Of a DNA stretch of 64,000 nt, positions 10,509 through 18,833 are shown one piece after another (within the stretch, counting starts at the first letter, position 1; each line of letters starts with the position of its first letter). This DNA is from Stutzerimonas stutzeri (lineage in GTDB: Bacteria; Pseudomonadota; Gammaproteobacteria; Pseudomonadales; Pseudomonadaceae), in contig NZ_JANGEY010000008.1 in assembly GCF_024451105.1 (NCBI RefSeq), forward strand, positions 1-64,000, written 5' to 3'. The notes under the pieces are model-generated. The model was not told where the DNA came from. It saw only the letters and a program-made list of their open reading frames with translations, and ran no database searches. The position numbers were made by a program, and so were the translations under genes.

Positions 10509-10781
10509 ATGAACGACGAACTGCTGCAGATGAAGAACCTGGGCAAGACATCGGCACTCTGGTTGCATGCTGTCGGCATCCACAGCGCCAGCGAGCTGCG
10601 CCGACGCGGCTCGGTTGCCGCCTACCGGGCCGTGCTGGCTCGTGGCTTCAACGCCTCGCGGGTGCTGCTTTATTCGATCGAGGGCGCCCTGCTCGACAGA
10701 CACTGGAGCGAGCTGAGCGACGAGCACAAGGCCCGCCTGCTGGCCCAGCTCGACCCCCACGAACAACGCAACAAGAGCTAG
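10509..10781 (+). CDS. TfoX/Sxy C-terminal domain protein
   Basis: Ninety residues corresponding to the C-terminal helical domain of TfoX/Sxy proteins (LLQMKNLGKTSALWLHAVGI, then HSASELRRRGSVAAYR). The N-terminal TfoX domain is absent, as in many stand-alone members. Full-length TfoX activates competence genes in other bacteria; the role of the isolated domain is unknown. A GGGGAGGA ribosome-binding site fixes the ATG at 10509. The gene sits between the kinase-like gene and cbpA, all on the plus strand but with separate intergenic gaps. Confidence 0.85.
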   Translation: MNDELLQMKNLGKTSALWLHAVGIHSASELRRRGSVAAYRAVLARGFNASRVLLYSIEGALLDRHWSELSDEHKARLLAQLDPHEQRNKS

Positions 10782-10884
10782 CTCACAACATCCACAGCGG
10801 CGAATTTACCTCGCACGGCGAAAGGCCTATTGTCTGCAAGCGCCTGGCGCCATCGTTCGAACTGCCCTTCAAGGAATCGCGCCC

Positions 10885-11682
10885 ATGTACCTTACCGGCG
10901 AGCAACCGGCCTATGCCGATCAACTGATCAACCACCTGCAGAGCCTGCCCGCCCAGATGCTGGAGGGCCTCGAGCCCGCGGGCCCCGCGCTGGAGATCGC
11001 CGAGCTTGCCGACGCGCTGGGCGCGCTGCCGGAAAACCAGCTGTACCTCGTCGAGAGCGGCGTGTTGCAAGCCAGCGTCGACGAGCGTCCGGTGTTCTAC
11101 CTGTGCGAGGGCGACCTGCTCGGCCTGCGTCAGGGCCTCGAGCAACCGGCCTGCCGCTTCAGCTGCGAGGATCCAGTGCGACTGCGCCCCTATGCGCGCA
11201 GCACCGCCTTCGCCCACATCCATGCCGACGAACGCCGCCAGGAACTGTTCGCCCAGTACCTGAGCGGCCAGATCGCCCTGCTCTCCGATGCGCTCGCCCG
11301 CCTGCGCCAGCCCGAACTGCGCCCGAGCACCGGCTTCCTGCACTTCGCCGCCGGCGAGGAACTGATCCACCAGGGCGACGAAGCGGACAACGTGTTCATC
11401 ATCGTTGAAGGCCACGCCGAGGCCTATGTCGACGGCCACCGCGTCGGCGACGTGCAGAAGGACGAGATCTTCGGGGCGATGGCGGTATTCACCGGCGAGC
11501 AGCGCAGCGCCACGGTGATCGCCAGCGAGCCCTGCACGGTGATGGCGATCCCCAAGGAGCAGTTCATCAGCCTGATGCACAGCAACCCGCGGATCGCCCA
11601 CAGCCTGATCGAGAGCCTGGCGCGCCGCGTACGCCTGCTCAACCAGGAAGTCACCCAGTTGCGCGACGAACAACCGGCCTGA
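10885..11682 (+). CDS. cbpA: Cyclic-nucleotide-binding protein CbpA
   Basis: The 265-residue product has a cyclic-nucleotide-binding domain in its C-terminal half (about residues 150-245). The glycine turns and the phosphate-binding cassette are seen in FGAMAVFTGEQRSATV. The usual acidic residue of the cassette (FGE) is Ala here, which may alter ligand contacts. There is no DNA-binding helix-turn-helix after it, only a short helix. The order cbpA-prrF-phuW matches P. aeruginosa, where CbpA binds cAMP and is under Vfr control (from memory). An AAGGAA ribosome-binding site precedes the ATG. Confidence 0.85.
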   Translation: MYLTGEQPAYADQLINHLQSLPAQMLEGLEPAGPALEIAELADALGALPENQLYLVESGVLQASVDERPVFYLCEGDLLGLRQGLEQPACRFSCEDPVRLRPYARSTAFAHIHADERRQELFAQYLSGQIALLSDALARLRQPELRPSTGFLHFAAGEELIHQGDEADNVFIIVEGHAEAYVDGHRVGDVQKDEIFGAMAVFTGEQRSATVIASEPCTVMAIPKEQFISLMHSNPRIAHSLIESLARRVRLLNQEVTQLRDEQPA

Positions 11683-11702
11683 ACGCCGAGCGCCTTCCTC
11701 CC

Positions 11703-11733
11703 AAGGCGAGCGGAGCGATCCGCTCGCCTTTTT
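11703..11733 (+). terminator. Rho-independent terminator of cbpA
   Basis: A perfect 11-bp stem (AAGGCGAGCGG with its complement, 6-base loop) is followed by a T-run, starting 20 bases after the cbpA stop. Confidence 0.9.
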
Positions 11734-11765
11734 CGTTCTCGGGCGGCAACGGCAGCAGAATGCGC

Positions 11766-11794
11766 TTGACTATCAAATGAAAAGAATTATCATT
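11766..11794 (+). promoter_or_regulatory. prrF promoter with overlapping Fur box
   Basis: The -35 TTGACT (11766-11771) and -10 TATCAT (11788-11793) are 16 bases apart. An AT-rich 19-base segment (11776-11794) that matches the Fur consensus at about 11 of 19 positions overlaps the spacer and the -10. This predicts iron repression and start of transcription near 11800. Confidence 0.75.
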
Positions 11795-11799
11795 AACTC

Positions 11800-11907
11800 A
11801 GCTGGTCGCGAGACCGGTCGGTAACCGAGGGACGGCAGTCGACTCCCGGTTTATCTCCTCATCAGGCTAATCACGGTTTCGACCCGGCTCCCGCCGGGTC
11901 TTTTTTT
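11800..11907 (+). ncRNA. prrF: PrrF iron-responsive small RNA (single copy)
   Basis: An RNA of about 108 bases between cbpA and phuW, the locus that carries prrF1 and prrF2 in P. aeruginosa. It contains the conserved core around CAGGCTAATCACGG (about 11863-11876). It ends in a GACCCGGC/GCCGGGTC hairpin with seven T (11881-11907). PrrF RNAs pair with mRNAs of iron-containing proteins such as sodB and the TCA enzymes to spare iron. Only one copy is present here, so the tandem read-through RNA PrrH cannot be made. The 5' end is inferred from the promoter. Confidence 0.85.
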
Positions 11908-12815
11908 GCCTGAGCGTCAACAGCGTGCCCCGCGCGCAGCTCCGCGCAGTAGTCCTGCGCCGGCGGCGCCGGGGTATACCAGACGAAGTCGGCTTCGCCG
12001 GCGGCCACCGCCTGGCCGGCCTCGGCCAGCAGCAGCACCCCCTCCTCCCCGTCCGCCCGCAGATCGGCCAGATGCAGCGGCACGCCCAGATCGCGTCGCA
12101 CGTGATAGGCCCCGGCGATCAGCAGCGCCGGGGCGGGGGCCGCCAGCAGCCGCTCCGCCATGCGCCGGTCGCGCTGCTGCTGCACCGCCAGCATCGCCGG
12201 CAACCGGCTCTCCGGCAACAGGCCGCAGTGCGACTCGCGGATCTGCCCGAGCAGCGCCTCGCGCACCGCCGGGGCGCTCGCAGCCCCCTCCGGCAACTCC
12301 GCCCCCTCGCGATAGATCCACATCAGCTCGGCGCGCTCGAGATTGGCTGCCAGCAGCGGTTCGGTGCGGATCAAAGCATGGCGCAGCAGCGCTCCGTACT
12401 GCCGCCAGTCCCAGCCCTGCTGCCAGGCCAGCGCCGCCGGCAGGTCGGCCGGCCAGTGGCCGCGCGCCGCCTGCGCGCGCACCGCGTCGACCGCAGCCTG
12501 CTGGCTCGGCTCGAGCATCTCCAGCAGCAGGCTGCCTGGTGCGCGGCGACGCTCCAGCGCCTGCAGCAGCCACAGTTGCAGGGCATGGTGGTCGGCGTTG
12601 TCGTGACGCTCGCCGATCAGCAGACGCTCCAGCGGCGCCAGCCGCTCGACCAACTGCTCCGGGGTCAGTCGCTCGCCGCTGCGCAGATCGACGATCACCC
12701 CCAGCTCGGGGTGCCCGCGCCCCTCGGGCTCCCGCCAGTCGGGCAGCGGCGGGAGCGGCGGGTGCGCCTGACAGGCGCCCAGCAGGAGCAGACAGCAGAG
12801 CAGCAGGATGCGCAT
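11871..12815 (-). CDS. phuW: ChaN-family lipoprotein PhuW
   Basis: A 314-residue ChaN-family (DUF399) lipoprotein with signal MRILLLCCLLLLGAC (lipid cysteine at residue 15). The core has LLIGERHDNADHHALQL and a C-terminal LIAGAYHVRRDLGVPLHL, motifs expected for a heme- or iron-binding ChaN fold. It is the last gene of the phuUVW cluster, 17 bases after phuV. Its final 11 codons read antisense through the prrF terminator and its TGA (11871-11873) lies inside prrF. The C-terminal KKDPAGAGSKP is therefore an accident of that overlap or of an older, shorter ending. Confidence 0.85.
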   Translation of the reverse strand: MRILLLCCLLLLGACQAHPPLPPLPDWREPEGRGHPELGVIVDLRSGERLTPEQLVERLAPLERLLIGERHDNADHHALQLWLLQALERRRAPGSLLLEMLEPSQQAAVDAVRAQAARGHWPADLPAALAWQQGWDWRQYGALLRHALIRTEPLLAANLERAELMWIYREGAELPEGAASAPAVREALLGQIRESHCGLLPESRLPAMLAVQQQRDRRMAERLLAAPAPALLIAGAYHVRRDLGVPLHLADLRADGEEGVLLLAEAGQAVAAGEADFVWYTPAPPAQDYCAELRAGHAVDAQAKKDPAGAGSKP

Positions 12816-12832
12816 CGAGGACTCCCCCTCTC

Positions 12833-13600
12833 TCAACGGACGATGACCAGCGGATGGCCGCGTTCGGGATGGCGCTGCACCAGCACCTCGAGACCGAACA
12901 CCGCACGGATCGGCCCGGCCTGCAGCACCTCGACCGGGGAGCCCAGCGCATGCACGCGGCCGGACTCGAGCAGCAGCAGGCGGTCGCAGTAGCGCGCCGC
13001 CAGGTTGAGGTCGTGGAGCACCGCCAGCACCGCCACGCCACGGGCCGCCAAGCGCCGCACCGCCTCGAGAATGGCATGCTGGTGCAGCGGATCGAGCATC
13101 GCGGTCGGCTCGTCGAGCAGCAGCACCTGACCGGACTCGCCCGGCCACAGCTGGGCCAGCACCCGCGCCAGGTGCACACGCTGACGCTCGCCGCCGGACA
13201 GCGCCAGATAGCTGCGCCCGGCCAGATGCGCGACGTCCGCCGCAGCCAGCGCCGCGGCGACGACAGCCGCGTCGTGCACGCGGCCGCTGGCGTGCGGCAG
13301 ACGCCCCATGGCCACCACCTCCTCGACGCGGAAGGCGAAGCCCAAGGTCGAAGTCTGCGGCAGCACCGCCAGCTGCTGCGCCCGCTCGCGCCCCGGCCAG
13401 GCGGCCAGTGGTCGACCGGCCAGCAGCAGCCGGCCGGCCGCCGGCGCCAGTTCGCCGCACAGCGCGGCAAGCAGGCTGCTCTTGCCCGCGCCGTTGGGCC
13501 CCAGCACACCGAACAGCTCGCCGGGGCGCAGCAGCAGATCGACGCCGTGCACGACCGGACAGCCGCCGCGGCACACCCGCAAGCCCTCGGCACTCAGCAT
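12833..13600 (-). CDS. phuV: Heme ABC transporter ATP-binding protein
   Basis: A 255-residue ABC ATPase of the HmuV/PhuV heme-import type. Walker A is GPNGAGKSS (about residues 34-42), the Q-loop is LPQTS, the signature is LSGGERQR (about 134-141), Walker B is [12 protein letters not shown], and the switch histidine is in LHDLNLA. The ATG overlaps the phuU stop (ATGA), indicating translational coupling. It would energise PhuU for heme uptake into the cytoplasm. Confidence 0.93.
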   Translation of the reverse strand: MLSAEGLRVCRGGCPVVHGVDLLLRPGELFGVLGPNGAGKSSLLAALCGELAPAAGRLLLAGRPLAAWPGRERAQQLAVLPQTSTLGFAFRVEEVVAMGRLPHASGRVHDAAVVAAALAAADVAHLAGRSYLALSGGERQRVHLARVLAQLWPGESGQVLLLDEPTAMLDPLHQHAILEAVRRLAARGVAVLAVLHDLNLAARYCDRLLLLESGRVHALGSPVEVLQAGPIRAVFGLEVLVQRHPERGHPLVIVR

Positions 13601-14637
13601 CAGAGACGCTCCCGCTGCAGCAGATAGAGGAAGAAGGGCGCTCCGAGCAGCGCGGTGAGGGTACCCAGCGGCAGCTCGGCCGGCGCCATCAGCAGGCGCG
13701 CCGCCAGGTCGGCGAGCAGCAGCAGGGCGCCGCCGGCCAGCGCGGCGGCCGGCAACAGCAGGCGGTGGTCCGGACCGCTGAGCAAACGCACCAGATGCGG
13801 CACCACCAGACCGACGAAGCCGATCATCCCCGCCGCCGCCACCGCCGCACCGACGCCCAGTGCGCAACACAGTACCAGCTCGCGCTTGAGGCGCTCGACC
13901 TCTACCCCGAGGTGGCGGGCCTCCGACTCGCCGAGCAGCAACGCGTTCAGCGCCATGGCGCGGCACGGCAGCCACAGCGCCACCGCTGCCGCCACCGGCA
14001 GCAGCGGCCACAGCCGCGCATAACTGGCGCCGTTGAGACTGCCTAGGTTCCAGAAGGTCAGGCTGCGCAGGGTGGCATCGTCGGCCAGGTAGCTGAACAG
14101 GCCGATACCGGCGCCGGCCAGCGCGGTGACCGCGATGCCGGCCAGCAGCATGGTCGCCACCCGGGTCTGGCCCTCGCGCCGTCCGAGGCGGTAGACCAGC
14201 GCGGTGACGCCGAGTCCACCGAGGAAGGCGCACCCCGACAGCAGCCAGGGCGCCAGCCAGTCCGGCGCCCCGCCGAACAGCGCGGCGCCGACGATGGCCA
14301 GCGCCGCCCCCAGCGCCGCGCCGCTGGACACCCCGACCAGCCCGGGGTCGGCCAGCGGGTTGCGGAACAACCCCTGCATCGCCACCCCGCACAACGCCAG
14401 CAGCACGCCCACGGCGACGCCGAGCAGAGCGCGCGGCAGGCGGATCTGACCGACGATCAGCTCGGCCTGCTCCAGCCCCTCACCGGCCAGCGGCAGGCCG
14501 GCCAGGCGCAGCAGGGCGCGCAGGCTGTCGGCCAGCGACAGCCCGACCGGACCGAGCGCCAGCGCCAGCCAGAAGGCCAGCAGCAGCAGCAGCAGCAGGG
14601 CGGGAATCAGCACGCGGCCGGGAACAGGTGAATGCAT
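13600..14637 (-). CDS. phuU: Heme ABC transporter permease
   Basis: A 345-residue FecCD-family permease with about nine to ten hydrophobic segments, the typical [23 protein letters not shown] motif and the conserved [19 protein letters not shown] loop. It resembles HmuU/PhuU. The periplasmic heme-binding partner PhuT and the cytoplasmic PhuS, which precede it in P. aeruginosa, are absent; the upstream neighbour is a divergent Rieske gene. Start uncertain: ATG at 14637 or TTG at 14643, neither with a good ribosome-binding site. I see no Fur box in the 126 bases upstream. Confidence 0.88.
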   Translation of the reverse strand: MHSPVPGRVLIPALLLLLLLAFWLALALGPVGLSLADSLRALLRLAGLPLAGEGLEQAELIVGQIRLPRALLGVAVGVLLALCGVAMQGLFRNPLADPGLVGVSSGAALGAALAIVGAALFGGAPDWLAPWLLSGCAFLGGLGVTALVYRLGRREGQTRVATMLLAGIAVTALAGAGIGLFSYLADDATLRSLTFWNLGSLNGASYARLWPLLPVAAAVALWLPCRAMALNALLLGESEARHLGVEVERLKRELVLCCALGVGAAVAAAGMIGFVGLVVPHLVRLLSGPDHRLLLPAAALAGGALLLLADLAARLLMAPAELPLGTLTALLGAPFFLYLLQRERL

Positions 14638-14763
14638 GGGCAAGGCTCTGCCGGGGGATCAGCGCAGCAGGATAAGAGCCCGCGGCGGTTGCGGCCAGCC
14701 CCGCCCTGGCGGGAATACGCGACAGCACGGATAATCGCCGCAGACCCGGAGGAGGGAAACGAC

Positions 14764-15081
14764 ATGCGCCGACTATGCGACAGCGACGATCTGCCCGAAG
14801 GCGCCAGCCGCGGCTTCGCCCTCGCCGGCGCCGACCTGCTGCTGGTGCGCCGCGCCGGCCGGGCGTACGCCTATCGCAATCGCTGCCCGCATCGCGGTAT
14901 CCCGCTGGAATGGCAGCCTGATCGGTTCCTCGACGAAAGCGGCAGCCTGATCCAGTGCGCCACCCATGGCGCGCTGTTCCTGATCGAGTCCGGCGAGTGC
15001 GTGGCCGGCCCCTGCGCCGGGGAACGCCTTGAGGCGCTGACCTGCCACGAGCACGACGGCGGCATCTGGCTCGCGACCTAA
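14764..15081 (+). CDS. Stand-alone Rieske [2Fe-2S] protein
   Basis: A 105-residue soluble Rieske domain. The cluster ligands are the pairs CPH (about residues 41-43) and CATH (about 62-65), matching C-x-H and C-x2-H, each followed by a typical loop. There is no signal peptide and no oxygenase subunit nearby, so it may be a ferredoxin-like electron carrier; the partner is unknown. The strong GGAGGAGG ribosome-binding site fixes the ATG. The last four bases overlap the end of sfsA on the other strand. Confidence 0.88.
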   Translation: MRRLCDSDDLPEGASRGFALAGADLLLVRRAGRAYAYRNRCPHRGIPLEWQPDRFLDESGSLIQCATHGALFLIESGECVAGPCAGERLEALTCHEHDGGIWLAT

Positions 15082-15791
15082 CCCTGCAGGACGACCTCCA
15101 GGCGCCGCGCCAGGCGGATGCCCTGCGGCGACAGCTCGGCACCGTAGGCCAGCACCTCCACCCCGGCCGCCACCGCCTCGTGCAGCGTCGCGGCATACAG
15201 CGCATCGATCTCCTGCGCCGGGCGTACCGCGGCGATGCCGGACAGGTTGACGCAGTACAGCTGCACCGCGCGCACGCCCTGCCGCGCCAGGCCGGCCAGC
15301 TCGCGCAGGTGCCGGCTGCCGCGCTCGCTGCGCGCATCGGGGAAGGCCGCCAGCGACGTGCCGGGAAAGCCCAAGGTGACGCTCTTCACCTCGACGAAGG
15401 CGCTGTCTTCGGCATAGTCGAGGCGGAAGTCGGCGCGACTGTTCTCCACCCCGTAGCACACTTCGCGCTTCAGCGCAGCGAAGCCGGCCAGCTCGACGAT
15501 GGTCCCGTCGCGCAGCGCCTCCTCGACCAGCGCATTGGCCCTGGCGGTGTTGACGCAGGCCAGGCGGCCCTGCGGCGTCTCGCTCAGCTCCCAGGTGCCC
15601 GGGAGCTTGCGCTTCGGATCGTTCGAACGGCTGAACCAGATCCGTCCGCCCTCGCTCATGCAGTTGAGCATCGAGCCGGTGTTCGGGCAGTGGACGGTCA
15701 GCGTCTCGCCCGCAGTAGTCTCGATGTCGGCCAGGAAGCGCTTGTAGCGGCGCAGCAGGCGGCCCTCTTCCAGCGGCGGATCAAAGCGCAT
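15078..15791 (-). CDS. sfsA: DNA/RNA nuclease-fold protein SfsA
   Basis: A 237-residue SfsA family protein (sugar fermentation stimulation protein in E. coli, with a PD-(D/E)XK nuclease-like core). The conserved elements [11 protein letters not shown] near residue 34, [17 protein letters not shown] with the catalytic-type E-x-K, and the [16 protein letters not shown] block are all present. Its start overlaps the stop of the upstream aminotransferase gene by 11 bases, so the two are likely co-translated. Confidence 0.93.
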   Translation of the reverse strand: MRFDPPLEEGRLLRRYKRFLADIETTAGETLTVHCPNTGSMLNCMSEGGRIWFSRSNDPKRKLPGTWELSETPQGRLACVNTARANALVEEALRDGTIVELAGFAALKREVCYGVENSRADFRLDYAEDSAFVEVKSVTLGFPGTSLAAFPDARSERGSRHLRELAGLARQGVRAVQLYCVNLSGIAAVRPAQEIDALYAATLHEAVAAGVEVLAYGAELSPQGIRLARRLEVVLQG

Positions 15792-16962
15792 CGGGACTCC
15801 AGCTCGCCAGACCGCGGGCGATGCGCTCGACCGCCAGCTCCAGGCGCGGCACCTCCTGGGTGTAGGCGAAGCGCACGTGGCGGTCGGCCAGATGCCGGCC
15901 GAAGTCCAGCCCCGGGGTGATCGCCACGTGCTCGGTCTCCAGCAGATGCCGGCACAGCGCGTAGGAATCGCCGCCGAACGCCGAGACGTCGGCGTACAGG
16001 TAGAAGGCGCCCTGCGGTTCGACGGCGATGCGAAAGCCCAGCGCGCGCAGGGCCGGCAACAGGTAGTCGCGGCGGCGGGCGAACTCGGCGCGGCGCTCCT
16101 CGAGGATCGCCAGGGTCTCGGCCTCGAAGCAGGCCAGCGCAGCGTGCTGGGCCACGGTCGGCGCGCTGATGTAGAGGTTCTGCGCCAGCTTCTCCAGCTC
16201 CGGCACCGCCTCCGGCGGCGCCACCAGCCAGCCGAGGCGCCAGCCGGTCATGCCGAAATACTTGGAGAAGCTGTTGAGCACGAAGGCATCGTCGTCGACC
16301 TCCAGCACGCTGGGCGCGTCGAGGCCGTAGGTCAGCCCGTGGTAGATCTCGTCCACCACCAGGTGGCCGCCGCGCGCGCGCAGCGCCGCGGACAGTCCGG
16401 CCAGCTCGGCGCGCGACAGCACGGTGCCGGTCGGGTTGGCCGGCGAGGCGACCAGCGCGCCGACGCTGTCGGCCTCCCAGTGGCGCTCGATCAGCGCGGG
16501 GCTCAACTGGTAGTTGTCCTCGGGCCCCACCGGCACCAGCCGGGCATCGCCCTCGACCAGGCGCAGGAAGTGGCGGTTGCACGGATAGCCGGGGTCGGCG
16601 AGCAGCCAGTGCTTGCCCGGGTCGACCAGCAGGGCGCTGGCCAGCAGCAGCGCGCCGCTGCCGCCGGGGGTGATCAGGATGCGCCCGGGATCGATCGCCA
16701 GGCCGTAGCGGCTGGCATAGAAGCCTGCCAGCGCCTCGCGCAGCGCCGGCAGGCCGCGCGCCGCGGTGTAGCGGGTCTGCCCTGAGGCCAGCGCCGCCTG
16801 ACCGGCGCGCACGATCGGCGCGGCGGTGGCGAAGTCCGGCTCGCCGATCTCCAGGTGGATCACGTCGTGGCCGGCGGCCTGCAGCTCGTTGGCGCGAGCC
16901 AGCAGGGCCATGACGTGGAAGGGTTCGATGGCGCGACTGCGCGCGCTGTAGGACGGAGCCAT
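15781..16962 (-). CDS. Pyridoxal-phosphate-dependent class I/II aminotransferase
   Basis: A 393-residue fold-type I aminotransferase. Visible elements are the N-terminal [12 protein letters not shown], the substrate/cofactor motif [15 protein letters not shown], the aspartate region [12 protein letters not shown], the PLP lysine in [16 protein letters not shown], and the carboxylate-binding arginine in HVRFAYT. The amino-acid substrate cannot be assigned; the family includes aspartate- and alanine-type enzymes. I chose the ATG at 16962 ([18 protein letters not shown]); an upstream extension of 13 codons lacks family similarity. It is divergent from dksA. Confidence 0.88.
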   Translation of the reverse strand: MAPSYSARSRAIEPFHVMALLARANELQAAGHDVIHLEIGEPDFATAAPIVRAGQAALASGQTRYTAARGLPALREALAGFYASRYGLAIDPGRILITPGGSGALLLASALLVDPGKHWLLADPGYPCNRHFLRLVEGDARLVPVGPEDNYQLSPALIERHWEADSVGALVASPANPTGTVLSRAELAGLSAALRARGGHLVVDEIYHGLTYGLDAPSVLEVDDDAFVLNSFSKYFGMTGWRLGWLVAPPEAVPELEKLAQNLYISAPTVAQHAALACFEAETLAILEERRAEFARRRDYLLPALRALGFRIAVEPQGAFYLYADVSAFGGDSYALCRHLLETEHVAITPGLDFGRHLADRHVRFAYTQEVPRLELAVERIARGLASWSPDAL

Positions 16963-17155
16963 GCGGCCCTCCGCGATGAGGCAAAAGGCGATTCTAGCCA
17001 ACTGTCACACGCCGTTGCAGGCCGAGACGCGGCGGGCTGGCATCCACCCGGCGATTCTGGTAGGTTCGCCCGCTTGCAACCGCAGGCCCGGCTACAATGC
17101 CGCTGATGGACACAACCTGCGCACGGGATCAGCGAACGTGAGAGGCGGACAGATC

Positions 17156-17596
17156 ATGCCGACCAATACCCAAGAGAAAAGCACCCAGATCCGCAGCTTC
17201 GAGCCCTACAAGGAGACTCCCGGCGAGGAGTACATGGGCGACAAGATGCGCGCCCACTTCACCGCCATCCTCAATCAGTGGAAGCAGCAACTGATGGAGG
17301 AAGTCGACCGCACCGTGCACCACATGCAGGACGAGGCCGCCAACTTCCCGGACCCGGCCGACCGCGCCAGCCAGGAGGAGGAGTTCAGCCTCGAGCTGCG
17401 CACCCGCGACCGCGAGCGCAAGCTGATCAAGAAGATCGACGAAACCCTGCAGCTGATCGAGGACAACGAGTACGGCTGGTGCGACTCCTGCGGCGTCGAG
17501 ATCGGTATCCGCCGCCTCGAGGCCCGACCGACCGCCACCCTGTGCATCGACTGCAAGACCCTCGCCGAGATCAAGGAAAAGCAGCTGGGTTCCTGA
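17156..17596 (+). CDS. dksA: RNA polymerase-binding transcription factor DksA
   Basis: A 146-residue DksA. The coiled coil carries the functional tip acidic pair D-x-x-D in FPDPADRASQEEE, which inserts into the RNA polymerase secondary channel. The C-terminal zinc finger has all four cysteines (CDSC...CIDC). With ppGpp it represses rRNA promoters like the one at the left end of this window and activates amino-acid biosynthesis promoters. I chose the ATG at 17156, the family N-terminus MPTNTQ; the frame is open 65 codons upstream. A TACAAT box near 17094 may be the -10. Confidence 0.96.
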   Translation: MPTNTQEKSTQIRSFEPYKETPGEEYMGDKMRAHFTAILNQWKQQLMEEVDRTVHHMQDEAANFPDPADRASQEEEFSLELRTRDRERKLIKKIDETLQLIEDNEYGWCDSCGVEIGIRRLEARPTATLCIDCKTLAEIKEKQLGS

Positions 17597-17602
17597 CCCG
17601 CG

Positions 17603-17631
17603 ACGGGGCGCCACGGCGCCCCGTATCGTTT
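17603..17631 (+). terminator. Terminator-like hairpin after dksA
   Basis: A perfect 10-bp stem (ACGGGGCGCC and its complement, 2-base gap) is followed by ATCGTTT, starting 7 bases after the dksA stop. Confidence 0.7.
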
Positions 17632-17683
17632 CCGGCGTCCGCTGCGGGCGCCGCGTTCCCGCGCTGCCTGCCGAATGCCCGCG

Positions 17684-18571
17684 ATGAACACCTTCTCCGC
17701 CTATACCGGACGCTTCGCCCCCACGCCCAGCGGCTACCTGCACTTCGGTTCGCTGGTCGCCGCCCTCGCCTCCTGGCTCGACGCCCGCGCCGCCGGCGGC
17801 CGCTGGCTGCTGCGCATGGAGGATCTCGACCCGCCACGCGAGGTTCCCGGTGCCCAGGACGCCATCCTGCGCACCCTGGAAACCTACGGCCTGGAATGGG
17901 ACGGCCCGGTGTTGCGCCAGAGCGACCGCCAGGCCGCCTACGCCGCCGCGCTCGACGACCTGCTGGCGCGCGGCCTGGCCTATGCCTGCGACTGTTCGCG
18001 CAAGCGGCTCGAGGGGCGACCGATCTACCCCGGCACCTGCCGGGCGGCCGGCCGTCCCCGGAGCGGGGCGGCGATCCGCCTGCGCGTGCCGGATGCCGAG
18101 TACCGCTTCGTCGACCGTGTGCAGGGCGAGTATGCCCAGAACCTCGCCCGCGAAGTCGGCGACTTCGTGATCCGCCGCCGCGACGGCCTGTACGCCTACC
18201 AGCTGGCGGTGGTGCTCGATGACGCCTGGCAGGGCGTCACCGACGTGGTGCGCGGCGCCGACCTGCTCGACTCCACCCCGCGCCAGCTGTACTTGCAGGA
18301 GCTGCTCGGCCTGCCGCAGCCGCGCTACCTGCACATCCCCCTGCTGCTGCAGCCCGACGGCCACAAGCTCGGCAAGTCCTACCGCTCGCCGCCGCTGCCC
18401 GCCGACCGGGCCCCCGCCCTGCTCGCCCGCGCCCTGCGCGCCCTCGGCCAGCAGCCGCCGGACGCGCTGGAGCAGGCCACCCCTGCCGAAGTGCTGGCCT
18501 GGGGCGTGCGGCACTGGAATCCGGTCGCCATTCCGCGCCACGGCGGCCTGGCCGAAGCCGAGATCCGCTGA
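17684..18571 (+). CDS. gluQ: Glutamyl-Q tRNA(Asp) synthetase
   Basis: A 295-residue truncated glutamyl-tRNA synthetase-like enzyme that attaches glutamate to queuosine in the tRNA(Asp) anticodon. The class I signature GRFAPTPSGYLHFGS is at the N-terminus, the KMSKS-like KLGKS is near residue 227, and the zinc ligands appear in YACDCSRKRLEGRPIYPGTC. The anticodon-binding domain of GltX is absent, as expected for the family. The start could also be the ATG at 17675. The dksA-gluQ pairing is conserved in gammaproteobacteria. Confidence 0.94.
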   Translation: MNTFSAYTGRFAPTPSGYLHFGSLVAALASWLDARAAGGRWLLRMEDLDPPREVPGAQDAILRTLETYGLEWDGPVLRQSDRQAAYAAALDDLLARGLAYACDCSRKRLEGRPIYPGTCRAAGRPRSGAAIRLRVPDAEYRFVDRVQGEYAQNLAREVGDFVIRRRDGLYAYQLAVVLDDAWQGVTDVVRGADLLDSTPRQLYLQELLGLPQPRYLHIPLLLQPDGHKLGKSYRSPPLPADRAPALLARALRALGQQPPDALEQATPAEVLAWGVRHWNPVAIPRHGGLAEAEIR

Positions 18572-18656
18572 CGCGGCCGGCGCGGGGCGTCAGCCCGCCC
18601 TTCAGCTTGGCCGTCGCCTCCGTTACCATCCGGTCCATCCAACGACGAGGCACTTC

Positions 18657-18833
18657 ATGTATATCTACCGGCTGGTCCTGCTCCTGGTGGTGGGGATCTA
18701 CCTGTTCTCCCCCGCGATCATGGACTGGTGGATCGATCCCAACGGCGCCTGGTACCGCCCGTACATGCTCTGGCTGATCCTGATCGTCGTCACCTTCATC
18801 CTCCAGAGCCAGCGCGATGCCGACGAGCTTTGA
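18657..18833 (+). CDS. cbrX: Small membrane protein CbrX
   Basis: A 58-residue protein with two hydrophobic helices (about 4-20 and 36-51) separated by a Trp-rich loop (MDWWIDPNGAWYRPY). A GACGAGG ribosome-binding site precedes the ATG. It overlaps the start of cbrA by 17 bases in another frame, which fits the cbrX gene described upstream of cbrA in pseudomonads. The most likely roles are translational coupling to cbrA or a small membrane partner of the sensor; neither is shown by the sequence. Confidence 0.8.
   Translation: MYIYRLVLLLVVGIYLFSPAIMDWWIDPNGAWYRPYMLWLILIVVTFILQSQRDADEL

Noticed and set aside
10783-10884. A TCACA half-site upstream of cbpA as a Vfr/CRP site
   Set aside because: Only one half of the palindrome is recognisable (GCTCACAAC near 10790); without the TGTGA partner I cannot support a site.
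11683-11800. A second prrF copy next to the first
   Set aside because: The space holds only the cbpA terminator and the promoter; no second core or terminator is present.
14638-14763. GATAAT-like hexamers in the phuU upstream region as a Fur box
   Set aside because: Only one isolated hexamer (GGATAATCG) and a poor second one; a Fur site needs at least two to three adjacent units, as seen at prrF.
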